A program made the translations under genes and the position numbers. Positions 1 to 12,028 of a stretch of 64,000 nucleotides of DNA are shown piece by piece. The notes under the pieces were generated by a model. That model saw only the letters and a list, made by a program, of their open reading frames with translations. It made no database searches and had not been told where the DNA came from. This stretch comes from Liolophura sinensis. Lineage: Eukaryota; Mollusca; Polyplacophora; Chitonida; Chitonidae. The DNA lies in the NCBI RefSeq assembly GCF_032854445.1, contig NC_088302.1, positions 51,922,046 through 51,986,045 of the forward strand, in the 5' to 3' direction. Position 1 is the first letter of the stretch. Each line of letters opens with the position of its first letter.

Positions 1-72
1 TCCATTCTGGCTGAGCGCATGTCCGCCACAGTGATGGGTCTTAAAGGAACTCCAGAGCTCTCTTCGAAGTAA
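1..72 (+). CDS. C-terminal end of an unidentified + strand gene (partial)
   Basis: From the first base of the window one frame stays open for 23 codons and closes with TAA at 70-72. It reads SILAERMSATVMGLKGTPEL and then SSK. The composition is richer in G and C than the AT-rich sequence that follows at once, which looks like a coding end followed by a 3' UTR (AATAAA-like sequence directly behind the stop). I do not recognise the family. If real, the gene converges on the - strand gene that ends at 768. A chance open stretch of this length cannot be excluded. Confidence 0.45.
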   Translation, partial: SILAERMSATVMGLKGTPELSSK

Positions 73-767
73 ATAAATGTTTCAAGTACATCTATGTCAC
101 AACATTGTTAATGACTATATTAACATTTAATAACATGATATCTATATTTCACCCAGAGATTAGCCTGCAAAAATTTACTTCCAAAAGCATATAAAGGCTT
201 TAAAATTGTTCAGGTTCCATTAATTTCATGTATTTAGATGGATGAATCAATCAGAAATCAAGCAAAATCGGTCACTCAAAAAGGGCTAGGCTTCAGGTGA
301 AATACAGCATTTAACAGAATTGTGCTATACGAAGTACTCTAGAATATTTTATGTACTAGTCCAAAAAGCTGAAAATTAATTAATTACAGATCATCAGAGA
401 AACATACGATATTATACATAGCATCTTATAGCTTGCACCAGCAAAGTCTAAAAAATTTAAAAAAGGAAAGGATTCAACCAAAAACTTTTTTTCATATACA
501 TGTATAGGTCTGCTAAAGTCTGATTTGATTAATTACATGTTGACAAATACTGTAATAACCATTTATCATCTTAAAGGCTTGGCTAAGTGACCACAAGCAA
601 CAACTAAAATGCCCTATACATGAAAATGAAATCTAGTTAAACTTATGTGAAGAAACAATAATAACAGCTTGTTCAGATCTTCCCTACTTTAGGGACTCTA
701 GTATGTAATTACATAGTTTTCTTATCTTTTCAGATTCATGATCTTGAAATCACATCAACAGACTGAA
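73..767. other. AT-rich spacer between two convergent gene ends
   Basis: No coding exon, tandem repeat or SINE copy was seen here. The interval probably contains the 3' untranslated regions of the gene ending at 72 (+) and of the gene ending at 768 (-). No convincing polyadenylation signal was found for the - strand gene. Confidence 0.4.
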
Positions 768-3700
768 TCAAAACAACATGTCTTCATTCAAGATGCACAC
801 ACCACTTTTACGCGAGTGAGCTGTAGATGACACAGGGTCTTCAGAACCTGAGGCCGAGGCAATGGACACAGCAGCGTGGGGATTTACTAAACTTGAAATA
901 GGGTGTTTGATGTTGCTTGAGAAGACAGATGAAGCAGACTTCTTCTTGCGTGGATTGCCTCCTTTCAAACGTCCAGCAGAGGAAATCTGTGACAGACATG
1001 ACAGAGTATACCAGGATTACACATTAGCACTTCTGACAACTCCACAGATTTTAAAACATAAGATCTAGGCACTTCGTTCTTATAAGTTACAAGATAAATT
1101 TGAGAATTTCAGACTTGTCAAAGGCTAAGTTGCCCTATAAGATTCGAAGTTGATTCTAAGAGGATTATTAGATGGATCTGTCATGTTTGTATAAATATAA
1201 TTCTTTTCTGATGCCCTTTAGTTTTGCAACACAAACAATATAGACACAATATTAACTTCTGAATGAAAATTGTTAGATATTATCAGTTGCACACAACTGA
1301 TAATTGCCATCTTGCCATCTATATATAACAAGCCTCACTTTCAAATCATATGCACATGAAATTTAATTATTGCCATAACCTGTTTTATCAGAATGTGAGA
1401 TCTGACCAGATGTATCTTTTGATTTACCCTGTTTTTCTCAGAGAGATAAGTTGACATCCCATTTTTCATAAAGAGACCAGTTATCTGTACAATGTATCCC
1501 TGGATTTACAATCCTTTTCTCAGAAAGAGACAATTTACACCATATCACTTGGCTTATCATCTTTTCTCAGAATAAGAGCTGTGTTACATGTACAATGTAT
1601 GTCTTGACTTATCCTCTTTTGTTAGAAATCAGTAACATGTACCATGTATCTCTTGACTTACTTCCCTTTATCAAAATGACAGATCAGTTACATGTACAAG
1701 TGTACCTCTTGACTCACCTTCTTTTCTCAGAATGATAAATCAGTTACATGTACAAGTGTATCTCTTGACTCACCTTCTTTTCTCAGAATGAGAGATCAGT
1801 TACATGCATAATGTATCTGCTGACTTACTGTGTTGTGTGGTGGGCGAACTGTAGGGACAGAGCTAAGAGTATGGGACTCAAATGTGCTGCCTGAGCGAGT
1901 GGTGTACTGATCCACAATATCATGGTTCAGCTCAAAGTTCTCCTCATCGCTGGTGTGAGAGTAAGAGGCAAGGTCCCAGTCTGGGGATGGAGAGCGAGAC
2001 AGGGTCCAGTTCACATCAATCTCACTACTCCCACTGCAATGAGAGCCATCATGTGCTGGGGCTTGATGCTAAAACACAGATGTTCATTTATTTCTTTATT
2101 TATTTGATTGGTATTTTACACTGTACTTAAGAATATTACACTTATACAACGATGGTAAGCATTATGTGGACCAGGGTGAAACCTTTGACTGTATGCAGAT
2201 TGCTGGCAGACCTTTCCCCTTATGGCCCAAGAGGAAGTCAGCATCCCCTAGACTTGAACTCACAGCGACCGCATTGGCGAGAGCCTCCTGGGTCATTGTG
2301 CTGGACTGGCATGCTAGCCACCTCAGCCACAAAGGACGCCAAGAGATGTTTACATAAACTGCATTATTTCTTTTTTGTCCTCTCCACTCTAGGACACTTC
2401 AACCGCATACGACAGGCTAAGTCATCAAACTACGAGTTACTTGGCGATTCTCAATGTTTAATACCTATATTGGTTAGATCTACATCACCTAAGTTTAGGT
2501 ATGTTTGTTTGTACTTCAATCTGTATTGTGACAAATTAATGAGCACATAATTAAACACATGTATATCCAAATTACATTATATTAAAAAACTCTGTTAAGA
2601 CCAGTTATCTATACACCTAAAACTTTGAAAGCAAGTTTCCTTACTATAGATTACTGTTAAAATCATCTGATCTATAATGCACATGTATCCAGATGCAATG
2701 ACTACTACAATCCTCAGTGGATTTCCTTCTCAAGTTGAACACTCTGTCTTAAATTTTTACACCTTTTTTTAAATTTGAGTTTTCTTGGAATTAAACTCAC
2801 CCCATTGACGATATACATCAACAATCATTAATTGCCTGCTAGTAGCATCACGGTCAGTTTTATGTTGCATGCTCTGGCGATCTCTCATCCTAATATACAC
2901 CAGCCACATATATGCTGGTTTGGATCAATATAACTCAGTCTAACATGAGCTGTTATGACTTTTGCCTCGGTTAGAACAGATCACACATGTTGATAAATCT
3001 TTACTCACAGCATATGACAGACGAATTGGCGTTGCTTTAGTTTTTGACCTTCTGCTGGAGTTTGAATTTAACTTTTCAGCTCCTTTCCCAAATTTCTAAA
3101 ATCAATAGAAAGAAAAGAACATTTTAGATCAGATGCAATGAAAACCACATGGTGAGGAGTATGAAATTAAATTTAGATAATGCAAATTTTTTTTGTACAT
3201 CTAAAATTTTCTGCTGTTTTCAACTGACATATTTAGTGTTTGAACAGCATAATTTATGGCGGAACGTCTGTTCGTAGTTTTGACAATGTAATATGCTAAA
3301 AATGATCATCCAATCATGTCACCTTCCATATGTAAATACTCTGAAATATAATATCCTTTAAATGATCTAAAATTTCATCCCAGGAAGAGCATTCTTTAGA
3401 GACAAAAACATGTAAATGACATCAAATATTGTTTTTGGTACAGAGAAATCCCTTTTTCAAACAGGCTATCATTCTTCCAAGCAAACCTCAAACCACCTTT
3501 CTGCAATCAAACAATCAGAATCAGACAAAATGAACAAACTTAGTGAAAGACAAAAGTTAAGGTCATTTACACAACAACATGTACTTCGACTTACAGGACC
3601 AGATTTGATTTGGCTTTTGTTCACTTTGTACCAGTTGTAAACCATATTGAGGTTGTTTTCTTGGCTGTTTCCAGGACTTCTGAAGATAAGAGAGTAAGAC

Positions 3701-5012
3701 CATAACAATATAAGAGTAATTCTTAAATTTAGGCACTGTTGGATTGATTGACTGATTGATTGGTGTTTTACACCCTACTCAAGAATATTTATATGACAGT
3801 GGTCAGCATTATGGTGGGAGGAAACCAGGCAGAGCCTGGGCGAAACCCACGACCATCTGCACATTGCTGTCAGACCTTCCCAAACACTGCTAAGAGGAAG
3901 CCAGTATGAGATGGACTTAAACTCACAGCAACTGCATTGGTGAGAGGTTCTCGGTCATAATGCGGAGCTGGCATGCTAACCACAAGGCCACAAAGGCCTG
4001 AGCCCAGAAGTACTCTGGTGCTTTCATTTTAAGTAAAATGTGTGGAAACCAGCAGAGCATTTACCAAACACAATTAAGATATGACGACGAAAAAAAACCA
4101 AATCTCTGCTGAAATACTAGCAGAAAATACAGTTGATGTACTTACTGTGAAACTTCATATAGCATCTTCGCAAGGATGAGATAAAACTTTGTGTCTGATT
4201 GCCCTTGATTTCTGTAATCAAATATCACTTTCGGTGTTAAAGTCTGCCAGTCACATATTACCACGCTTCACATGAAAAGATGTGTCTTGATTGTTCACAT
4301 TAAAAAATCACATCTGCAGCAAAGCGCTGTTCAAGCTCTGAATCTATCTGTGAATTATTATGAACTTGGAGAATTCTTTCCATAAATCTATAGAATCTTT
4401 TCTATAAATGCTTGCCAGTGTACAATTATGGAATTACTTGCAGCAATGTTATTTTCACTTCACTGATACATAACTATTCCTCTTTATCTCTGTTCCCCAA
4501 ATATACATGCACTTACATTTTATTACGGACATTTCCCGTCAAACGTGACAGTTTCTGCTCCTTGTGGTGATGTTTTATAGCATCATACATGTTCTGGAAC
4601 TCTGGCACTTCCATTAACTAAGTAAACAGAGGGAGAACAAGATTATGACTTACCAGTGAAATGTCCCAAACCAAAAAAAAAAAAAACAAAAAAAAAAAAG
4701 AAGAAAGGAAAACACTGAAAGGTATAAAAGTGGACAGTTTCACTACTTAGTATTATAATGACACTTATCACCTTTTCTCCAATGCATTAATCCATGTCTG
4801 ACTAAAATTTATCCAATCCGGCTTATCTTGACAGGCTATTACTCCTGTTCCTCTGGTATCAATAAGGAGTGAGCAGGGCCCCACAATCAATACATCAATA
4901 ATTATCTCAACAATAAAGCATAGGTAATGCATTCAGTCTTTACCTGAGAGCATCGCAGATCTCTTAGGCCCATCTCCAAAGCTCCAAGCTGGGGAGGATT
5001 TTCTAAAGTCAT
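768..5012 (-). CDS. unidentified seven-exon gene, 288-residue predicted protein
   Basis: Exons on the - strand: 5012-4944, 4617-4517, 4211-4146, 3679-3595, 3095-3009, 2068-1829, 986-768. All have AG acceptors and GT donors (GTAAGT or GTAAAG, one GTGAGT), and phases agree at all six junctions; lengths sum to 867 nt including the TGA stop. The ATG at 5012 starts MTLENPPQLGALEMGLRDL. The N-terminal half is rich in charged residues and looks partly helical. The middle has a basic Ser/Lys/Arg stretch (residues about 131-150). Exon 6 encodes an acidic, Ser/Asp-rich low-complexity segment. The last exon has a Lys-Arg-Lys-Lys-Lys patch that could be a nuclear localisation signal. No signal peptide or membrane segment is seen. 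I do not recognise the family. The start codon is not proven, since a further 5' exon is possible; the last intron (987-1828) could also hide an exon. Confidence 0.7.
1440..1828 (-). repeat. 56-bp decaying tandem repeat next to the exon 6 donor of the - strand gene
   Basis: The three copies nearest 1828 are spaced exactly 56 bp apart (markers at 1685, 1741, 1797), with further diverged copies back to about 1440. Read on the - strand, each unit carries a GTGAGTCA-like element followed by AGAGATAC. This resembles the true donor of exon 6 (GTAAGTCAGCAGATAC, directly below 1829). The array therefore looks like tandem copies of the 5' splice-site region, decaying with distance from the exon. Confidence 0.7.
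2083..2341 (-). mobile_element. tRNA-derived SINE (family R1), diverged full-length copy
   Basis: The copy lies inside intron 5 of the - strand gene. In the + direction it starts with the TTATTTGATTGG tail side and ends with the tRNA-like head around 2300-2341, so the element runs on the - strand. The tRNA-like box B (GAGTTCAAGTC on the - strand) is recognisable near 2248-2262. It matches the better copies at 17670-17921 and 30929-31197. Confidence 0.8.
3740..3998 (-). mobile_element. tRNA-derived SINE (family R1)
   Basis: This copy lies in intron 3 of the - strand gene. It contains the conserved body GGTGTTTTACACCCTACTC, then CAGCATTATGGTGGGAGGAA, and a tRNA-like head at the high-coordinate end (CTAACCACAAGGCCACAAAG). 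It is diverged from family consensus but collinear with the other copies. Confidence 0.8.
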
Positions 5013-5879
5013 ATCTTTTTATTTTTATGTTCTTCTCTAAATAGTGTTTTTTTCAAACATAAAGAATACACTTTTGCAGAAAATCCTCATCCTGATCCTG
5101 TAAGTCAATAACATAAACAACTATTAATAATTAAGAATCAGTCTTCCTACATCCCCTGAAAGTTTGACACTACCTTTCCTTATAAACGGCTAGGCTATAT
5201 TAAGCTGAGTGGGAGCACATGCATGAAGGTCTGTGAACACTATTAAAAAGGCCTAAATCTTATGATCACAATGTTAGGTAAACAAAAAAAATTAATATAT
5301 CATTTTTGGACAATTTTTGTGTAACAGCCGTTAAATATTTCAAATTTTCTGTTTGTTTTGTTTTTTATACACCATACCTAAATGCTTTTTGAAGCATACA
5401 AAAAATTAATATCAACAGGTTTTTCAACAAAAAAAAAAATCAGTCATTCATAGACAACAGCTGTTTTATCACAACATACATATTTCTGCAGCCCTTGTTC
5501 AAAAATTGTATCTCACATATTACCTGCAACCCTTTGCATCTCTCATGTTATCTTTATGGTTATATTTCAGAAATTAAAATTATGAAAACAATAATTAAAA
5601 TGCTTCTTTCGTTTCTCTTCTAAAGTTTTAATTATGAACAGTTAAGTAGTAAAATTAGAAAGAGTCACACAAAGGTCTTGGTAAAGCATTGTTTTCAACG
5701 AATATACTGTAAACAACGAAACAATCGCAGCCAACACGTATACGCGTTGCATGTGTGAAATACGACCAGTGACAAACGTTGTTGTTGTAGTGCTGTCAAA
5801 GAGCCATACAAAAAGTAAATTTCTCTCCTTGAGTCACGATGCCTCAGGAAATTCTTTGCATGGATAAGAAAAGTCATTC

Positions 5880-6060
5880 GTCGCAACAGCCTAGCATACC
5901 TTTATCCTTATCTTAATGCAGTGAACTACAAGAAAATAACCTAAACTGCTTTGAACTCAAGTGGTGACATCGTCTCTCAACGAGAAAACTTGACAACTGA
6001 AAGTTTGATCACGTGACCCAATGTCGTTGCTATTCGGGATCAATCGGGTCCACGCACTGA
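5880..6060 (-). promoter_or_regulatory. possible 5' regulatory region of the - strand gene
   Basis: This stretch is locally richer in CpG and G+C than its surroundings and contains a palindromic E-box CACGTG at 6010-6015 within GATCACGTGACC. That is a typical binding site for bHLH-zip factors. It lies about 1 kb upstream of the putative ATG of the - strand gene. No TATA box, initiator or untranslated first exon could be confirmed, so this is only a candidate. Confidence 0.2.
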
Positions 6061-7289
6061 TACCAGCCCGAGGGCCAATGCGTGTACAGGCCTCTCCCCG
6101 TACAATGCCTTATACTGTATGCTAAACCTCTGCGAATAAAATATGTTATAACCTGCAAAGTATTGATGTGGATTATATTTACATACATCTGTGAATCTAA
6201 GAAGCGAACACATGGGTTATTTCGCAGCGTACATGACCGGTGTTCTGTCTGTCAGGTTAATATGCGAGTGATCGCGAATGTAACGGATTTTAAAGGGCCT
6301 AATTTCTCGGCGTTTGGTGCTGGTAGTGAAGAATTTGAATTTGAAGAACAAAACAAAAACCAAAAAAAAAACATCAATTTGATACAAACATTAATATGAA
6401 TGCCTATATTATACAGGCCCATACTAAGTATAATTATATTACTCAGGCTTTGTAGATCAATAGGCCACTGCGCATACATAGACGTAGACCTACATGTAAG
6501 TATGTTCTTTCAGTCAACTCTTCATGGGCAATAATCAAGTGAGCCTGAAAGTAATTAATAATCTTGTTGATCCTATACCTAATTTGGACACGAATTAACC
6601 TGTATACCTGCTGATATTCGAGTCTAAGTGTTCAGCAGAAGGAATGTAATAGTTCTTAACTTATACCGTAATGTATTAAACCTGGGATTAATACACCTGT
6701 TATATTAGCCCCTGATTAAACGAACCCATGATATTACAGCCAATGAAAAAAAAAACAAATCAATACAGTTGGCCTTGTTGATCGGTCATTGGGGGCTTCT
6801 GCATCATTTATTTCAGAGGAATTTTTTTTTTAGCAATTTTCAGACAATTTTTGTAATTTACACGCAGTTTATTTGACGCAGTGATGTTGGGTACATGTAG
6901 TGATATGCATGTATATGACTGTAAGCCTTTCATAACTGTACTCTTGTATATAGATCCCCAAAATTATCAACGAATCAGCGCAAAACTGTTAGCTGATATT
7001 CATCATGTACATATTTATTTATTACAGGTTCACTATGTGAAATGGTCTTAATAATTAATGACTTCTTTTGAATTTGTACTTATGACTATCCTGTTGAAAC
7101 ATCAACTCTTTCGTTTCATTTTAGGCTACTGCCAAATCGTACACAAAAATATTTGGAGTGTGATCTTTAAATGTCGGACATGTCTATATCATGTCTGACA
7201 GATTACAGGTCTTACCACGTTGGATATTTGAACAGTTGCTATCAAAGCGTAACTGAGATAGGCCTACATTATTATACATTATTACTGAG
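6061..7289. other. intergenic AT-rich DNA, no feature seen
   Basis: Short open frames exist (for instance 6082-6399) but show no family similarity, no flanking splice sites and low-complexity tails. A poly-A run lies near 6745. Nothing else is supported. Confidence 0.4.
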
Positions 7290-7540
7290 AACTTACATAC
7301 TGCCATCGTGCACCACTTGAATACTGACAACATTCCTTGCGTCTTTCCGTCACCGAAAACTATTGGCAGCTTCCCTTTGCATGATTCCGTTCAAATTTCG
7401 CACTTTATATATACTGTCTTAGTTGCTTAAATGGATGGTTTGTGTTAAACATCAATTTGGAAATTGACGTTTTGGTTGACGGCTGGTAGGCCTATACAAA
7501 TGTCTGTTTCGACGCATACATTATATAGAAGGGTTTTATT
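7290..7540 (+). repeat. interspersed repeat family R4, copy 1
   Basis: The segment shares collinear blocks with 32220-32460 in the same orientation. Examples are GCATGATTCCGT followed by an ACTTTATATA block, a TTAGTT block, a GTTAAACATCA-like block, and AATGTCTGTTTC near the end. This shows that both are copies of one dispersed repeat. Its class is unknown; no terminal repeats or coding capacity were seen. Confidence 0.6.
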
Positions 7541-7639
7541 TGTAAGTTATGGGCCTATGCACGGGAATCGCTGACTGATGTTTGTATTTGTCATGTTTAT
7601 ATGTGCTCAAAGCATAAACTTGGCACTTCTGCCTTGATA

Positions 7640-7705
7640 ACTGAGGAGTGATCAAGAAATATATAAATATATTTTATTATTGTTATTTTGTGATCACTCC
7701 TCGGT
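7640..7705. repeat. short inverted repeat (15-bp arms)
   Basis: The arm 7640-7654 (ACTGAGGAGTGATCA) and the arm 7691-7705 (TGATCACTCCTCGGT) are inverted copies with one mismatch. They are separated by 36 bp of AT-rich sequence. It may be the remnant of a foldback element or a chance palindrome. Confidence 0.5.
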
Positions 7706-8505
7706 GATATAACATATAACACGGAATACAGGGTCGCAAAAAATTCTGTCTATTAGCGCCGATGTAATCTTCCGTGCAGCGTTACAATTTCATTTAATTA
7801 GTGACGATGGCTTCGTGCCAAATCGGTAATATTTCATCCATGTTGTGGCAACAGATGTACAAAGTATATATTTGTTTTGAACTTCATTTGAATATCATGC
7901 TCATAATAACACGTTACTTGGCTGAAACACTGACAAATTATTTATACCGCTACTTAATTTTCACGTCACCAGCCTTCATCGTAACATACATATTTACTCG
8001 TCATATTTGTTGATAATTGGCGTTTGTATAATTTTACTCATTTTAAAATGATCTTTCCAATTGTGAACCGGTGATATGTACGAATGTTAGTCACAGATGA
8101 AAAAGTCAGGAATTAACATCCACCCTGTAAACAAGCATACGTTATATGGAATCCAATGCTCCTCACGGGCTTATATAGCACACCGCTAACCTTTTGTGTG
8201 TTAGGGGTAGACATGGGTTACTTTAAAACATACTGCCTGTATCCACTGGTTATCCACGTCACAAATCGCACCTTGTAGCCTAGTATCGCGGCCCCACATT
8301 GTTACATTGGGTCCGGTACAGATCAATGTGTTTTGTAGACAGCGATAAAGCATTGCGTTTCAAGTAACGCTGATGCTATAGCTTCGCTATATGAAAGTTT
8401 ATTACACATGTATGCATTAATGATACTGTTTAATGCAACACTTTGGCATAAATACCAGAAAAGGAGAATCTTATGTGTTAATGTTAGACAGTTGACTACA
8501 CTGTA

Positions 8506-8672
8506 AGACTAGCTTCCTCTCCGGCAGTAAGTGGGAAGGTCTTCCAGCAACCTGCAGATGGTTGTGGGTTTCCCCCTCTGTCTGGTTTCCTCCCACCATA
8601 ATGCTGGCCGCCGTCGTACAAGTGAAATATTCTTGAGTACGGTGTAAAATACCAATAAAAATAAAATTAATA
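8506..8672 (+). mobile_element. tRNA-derived SINE (family R1), 5'-truncated copy
   Basis: The copy begins within the body at the AGCTTCCTCTCCGGC block and lacks the tRNA-like head. It retains TTTCCTCCCACCATAATGCT, the CTTGAGTACGGTGTAAAA block and an A-rich tail with ATAAAATTAATAAA. The truncated 5' end is typical of LINE-mobilised SINE insertions. Confidence 0.85.
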
Positions 8673-10658
8673 AAAAACACTGTACGAAATAAACAACAAA
8701 CCAATTGATATTGTGAAACATTTGTTTATGGTAAAGCTTATGTCCTTGATTTCACGGTGTGTTACATCTGACACCTTGCTATGTTTTAATTTGTAATTTT
8801 TAAATAAATGGTTCTGCCATTAAACTTGACAAGGTGTTACATCACAATTTATTCAGTGTCTTATTGTTTGATGTTTCGAAAAACAACCAAACCAATCCTG
8901 GCCCGGAAAACCAGTAACAAAAGCATACTTAGTGTTAAGTTGTCCTACAACATATGTCATCATAGTAGTTAAGGGCAAACTTAGCTAAGTGAGCTTCATG
9001 AAACTGGCCCTAGGACAGCAGAGATTCTTATATGTGTGCAAGACCCTTTGATAAATTGCTATAAAAACAGGAACAATTAACAATGTCAGAAATGAAATAT
9101 CAGAGGGTGATACCAAATACGAAATGCTGAGTTAGAGTGCCTACCTGATGTCCATCAGCTACACGGCTAGTGACTATTCACATCGTCAGTCATTGCCAGC
9201 AAATACAATATTTGGTTCAAACATGTTATAAAACATTTCCATTGACTACGAGTGAGCTGAAGTGTCGCATTGTTTCAACGAATGAAATGTAAATTATTTT
9301 ATTGGTTGTCTATGATGATGATTATTATTGTTTGTGCATATCGAAAAGCAAAATCTTCACATGATTCCATACCTGGGAAATTTAGACAGAACATATTTCT
9401 GTCTTTAATCCTTCAGACCATTACAAAGTGAAGGGGGAAGCGAATTTACTTCGACTCGAACATATATAACACAGGTCATCAGGCCTATATCTGAACTCTA
9501 TGGGATATCCCATAAAACGATCCGCCTAGGTTACATAACATGCTGTGCTCAATCTGACCGTGATAAGGTATTTTCTATACGTTTTTGTGTATTTTTTGGT
9601 TTTTATTGAAATTCTTTATCTGCATTGGTAAAGAGGCAATAATTGTAACAATTAAGGTCAAATTGGATTATCTGATGTACCATTAAAGTTTCCCATGAAT
9701 TATTCAGTAGTATATAATGAAAAGTAAATAAAAACATCTGTATAATGTCAACCAGGTATATATACAGTTTAGTGATTTATCAACGAATCCATCTTTAAGG
9801 ATATAGTTAACAGTATTTATGAAAACATTGGTTGTCAAAGACACTAATACGTGAGCTACAGTTTGTCCCTGGGGCGTTATTTGCAATAAATAACAACATA
9901 TATATTATTCGCCGACAAATAGGTATAAACAATCTATATAAGCTGCCATTTCTCTTAAGACAAAATGTTGATATGTTGGTATCTAGCCCCAGTAGTTTTC
10001 TGAAATGGCATTGACCAAGCTCTTATGCCCTGTCTTGAACATGTCCCAAAGTACTCTGTCTCATCGACGTAAAACAGGTTGTAATTACGAGGCATGTTTG
10101 CAATCCCGCAGTCTGCTTGAAACACAGATATCAGTCAGAAAAAAATAGCTAGTAATTATGCTGTGTTTGCACGGCTGTTAAAACAATGGCACACGTACAT
10201 CACACAACTCATAGGAATATTTGTCATGCAATGGATAAGATAAGAGTACAGGGAATAAAACAAGAACAGCGATGGTAATATCAATTTAACTTTTTAGGTC
10301 TTTATTTTAAGCGCAGATGCCTGTAAATGCACGAATAGTAACAACATCAGCATGCCTCCATGCACCATGGCTTATAACATGATGTGATGTAAAAAGGTTA
10401 GTGTACTTAGGCACTTCGTCTATTTAAAAAAAGTTCAACTTGTATAGAAAGACACTTGGGCTGTAACATCATCACATTTAATAGAACTAGCATGAAAACA
10501 ATGCATAGGCATAAGCAGGCCTTTGGGGATTTTAAGTCCACCGGCAAAATATTGGTTTATGCAGGTGTAGAAACTTGGGGCTGGTTTGACCTTTCTTCGA
10601 AACAAACAAGTGAATGTTCAACGTGCGGAATGTATACTTGACACACATAATAACTCAT
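8673..10658. other. intergenic DNA, no feature seen
   Basis: Neither strand shows a convincing exon, tandem array or SINE copy here. Open frames of about 60 codons (for example 9832-10014) lack splice signals and family similarity. Confidence 0.4.
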
Positions 10659-12028
10659 GGGGGCATTTCATCCCGTTTATTTGCCCCAGCTTGCGACATG
10701 GCTTTGAGCCAGTTCGAACTCGCCCGTGTGAACACAAAGTGGGGGCATTTCATCCCGTTTATTTGCCCCAGTTCGCGACATGGCTTTGAGCCAGTTCGAT
10801 CTCGCCCGTGTGAACACAAAGTGGGGACATTTCATCCCGTTTATTTGCCCCAGCTTGCGACATGGCTTTGAGCCAGTTCGATCTCGCCCGTGTGAACACA
10901 AAGTGGGGGCATTTCATCCCGTTTATTTGCCCCAGCTCGCGACATGGCTTTGAGCCAGTTCGATCTCGCCCGTGTGAACACAAAGTGGGGACATTTCATC
11001 CCGTTTATTTGCCCCAGCTTGCGACATGGCTTTGAGCCAGTTCGAACTCGCCCGTGTGAACACAAAGTGGGGGCATTTCATCCCGTTTATTTGCCCCAGC
11101 TCGCGACATGGCTTTGAGCCAGTTCGATCTCGCCCGTGTGAACACAAAGTGGGGGCATTTCATCCCGTTTATTTGCCCCAGCTCGCGACATGGCTTTGAG
11201 CCAGTTCGATCTCGCCCGTGTGAACACAAAGTGGGGACATTTCATCCCGTTTATTTGCCCCAGCTTGCGACATGGCTTTGAGCCAGTTCGATCTCGCCCG
11301 TGTGAACACAAAGTGAGGGTATTTCATCCCGTTTATTTGCCCCAGCTCGCGACATGGCTTTGAGCCAGTTCGATCTCGCCCGTGTGAACACAAAGTGGGG
11401 GCATTTCATCCCGTTTATTTGCCCCAACTCCCGACATGGCTTTGAGCCAGTTCGATCTCGCCCGTGTGAACACAAAGTGGGGACATTTCATCCCGTTTAT
11501 TTGCCCCAGCTTGCGACATGGCTTTGAGCCAGTTCGATCTCGCCCGTGTGAACACAAAGTGGGGGCATTTCATCCCGTTTATTTGCCCCAGCTTGCGACA
11601 TGGCTTTGAGCCAGTTCGATCTCGCCCGTGTGAACACAAAGTGGGGGCATTTCATCCCGTTTATTTGCCCCAGCTCGCGACATGGCTTTGAACCAGTTCG
11701 ATCTCACCCGTGTGAACACAAAGTGGGGCATTTCATCCCGTTTATTTGCCCCAGCTCGCGACATGGCTTTGAGCCAGTTCGATCTCGCCCGTGTGAACAC
11801 AAAGTGGGGGCATTTCATCCCGTTTATTTGCCCCAGCTTGCGACATGGCTTTGAGCCAGTTCGACCTCGCCCGTGTGAACACAAAGTGGGGGCATTTTAT
11901 CCGGTTTATTTGCCCCAGCTTGCGACATGGCTTTGAGCCAGTTCGATCTCGCCCGTGTGAACACAAAGTGGGGGCATTTTATCCGGTTTATTTGCCCCAG
12001 CTTGTGACATGGCTTTAAGCCAGTTTGA
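10659..12028. repeat. 82-bp tandem array, about 16.7 copies
   Basis: Units begin GGGGGCATTTCATCCCGTTT and run through GACATGGCTTTGAGCCAGTT to GTGTGAACACAAAGT. Successive starts are 82 bp apart (10659, 10741 and so on), with one 81-bp unit near 11725. Copies differ at only a few positions, for example C/T in the block after CCCCAGCT and A/T in TTCGAACTC or TTCGATCTC. The array is therefore young or homogenised. The last two units are the most diverged. Because 82 is not a multiple of three, the many overlapping 74-codon open frames are artefacts of the repeat. Confidence 0.97.

Noticed and set aside
2790-2890. - strand open segment with a GTGAGT donor inside the 768-5012 gene
   Set aside because: Its phases do not fit between exons 5 and 6, which join directly in phase 0, and the acceptor lacks a pyrimidine tract.
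6082-6399. 105-codon + strand open frame
   Set aside because: No similarity, no splice or promoter context, and a Lys/Asn-rich end from an A-rich tract.
10677-11966. Series of 74-codon open frames every 82 bp
   Set aside because: They are frame echoes of the 82-bp satellite, not genes.
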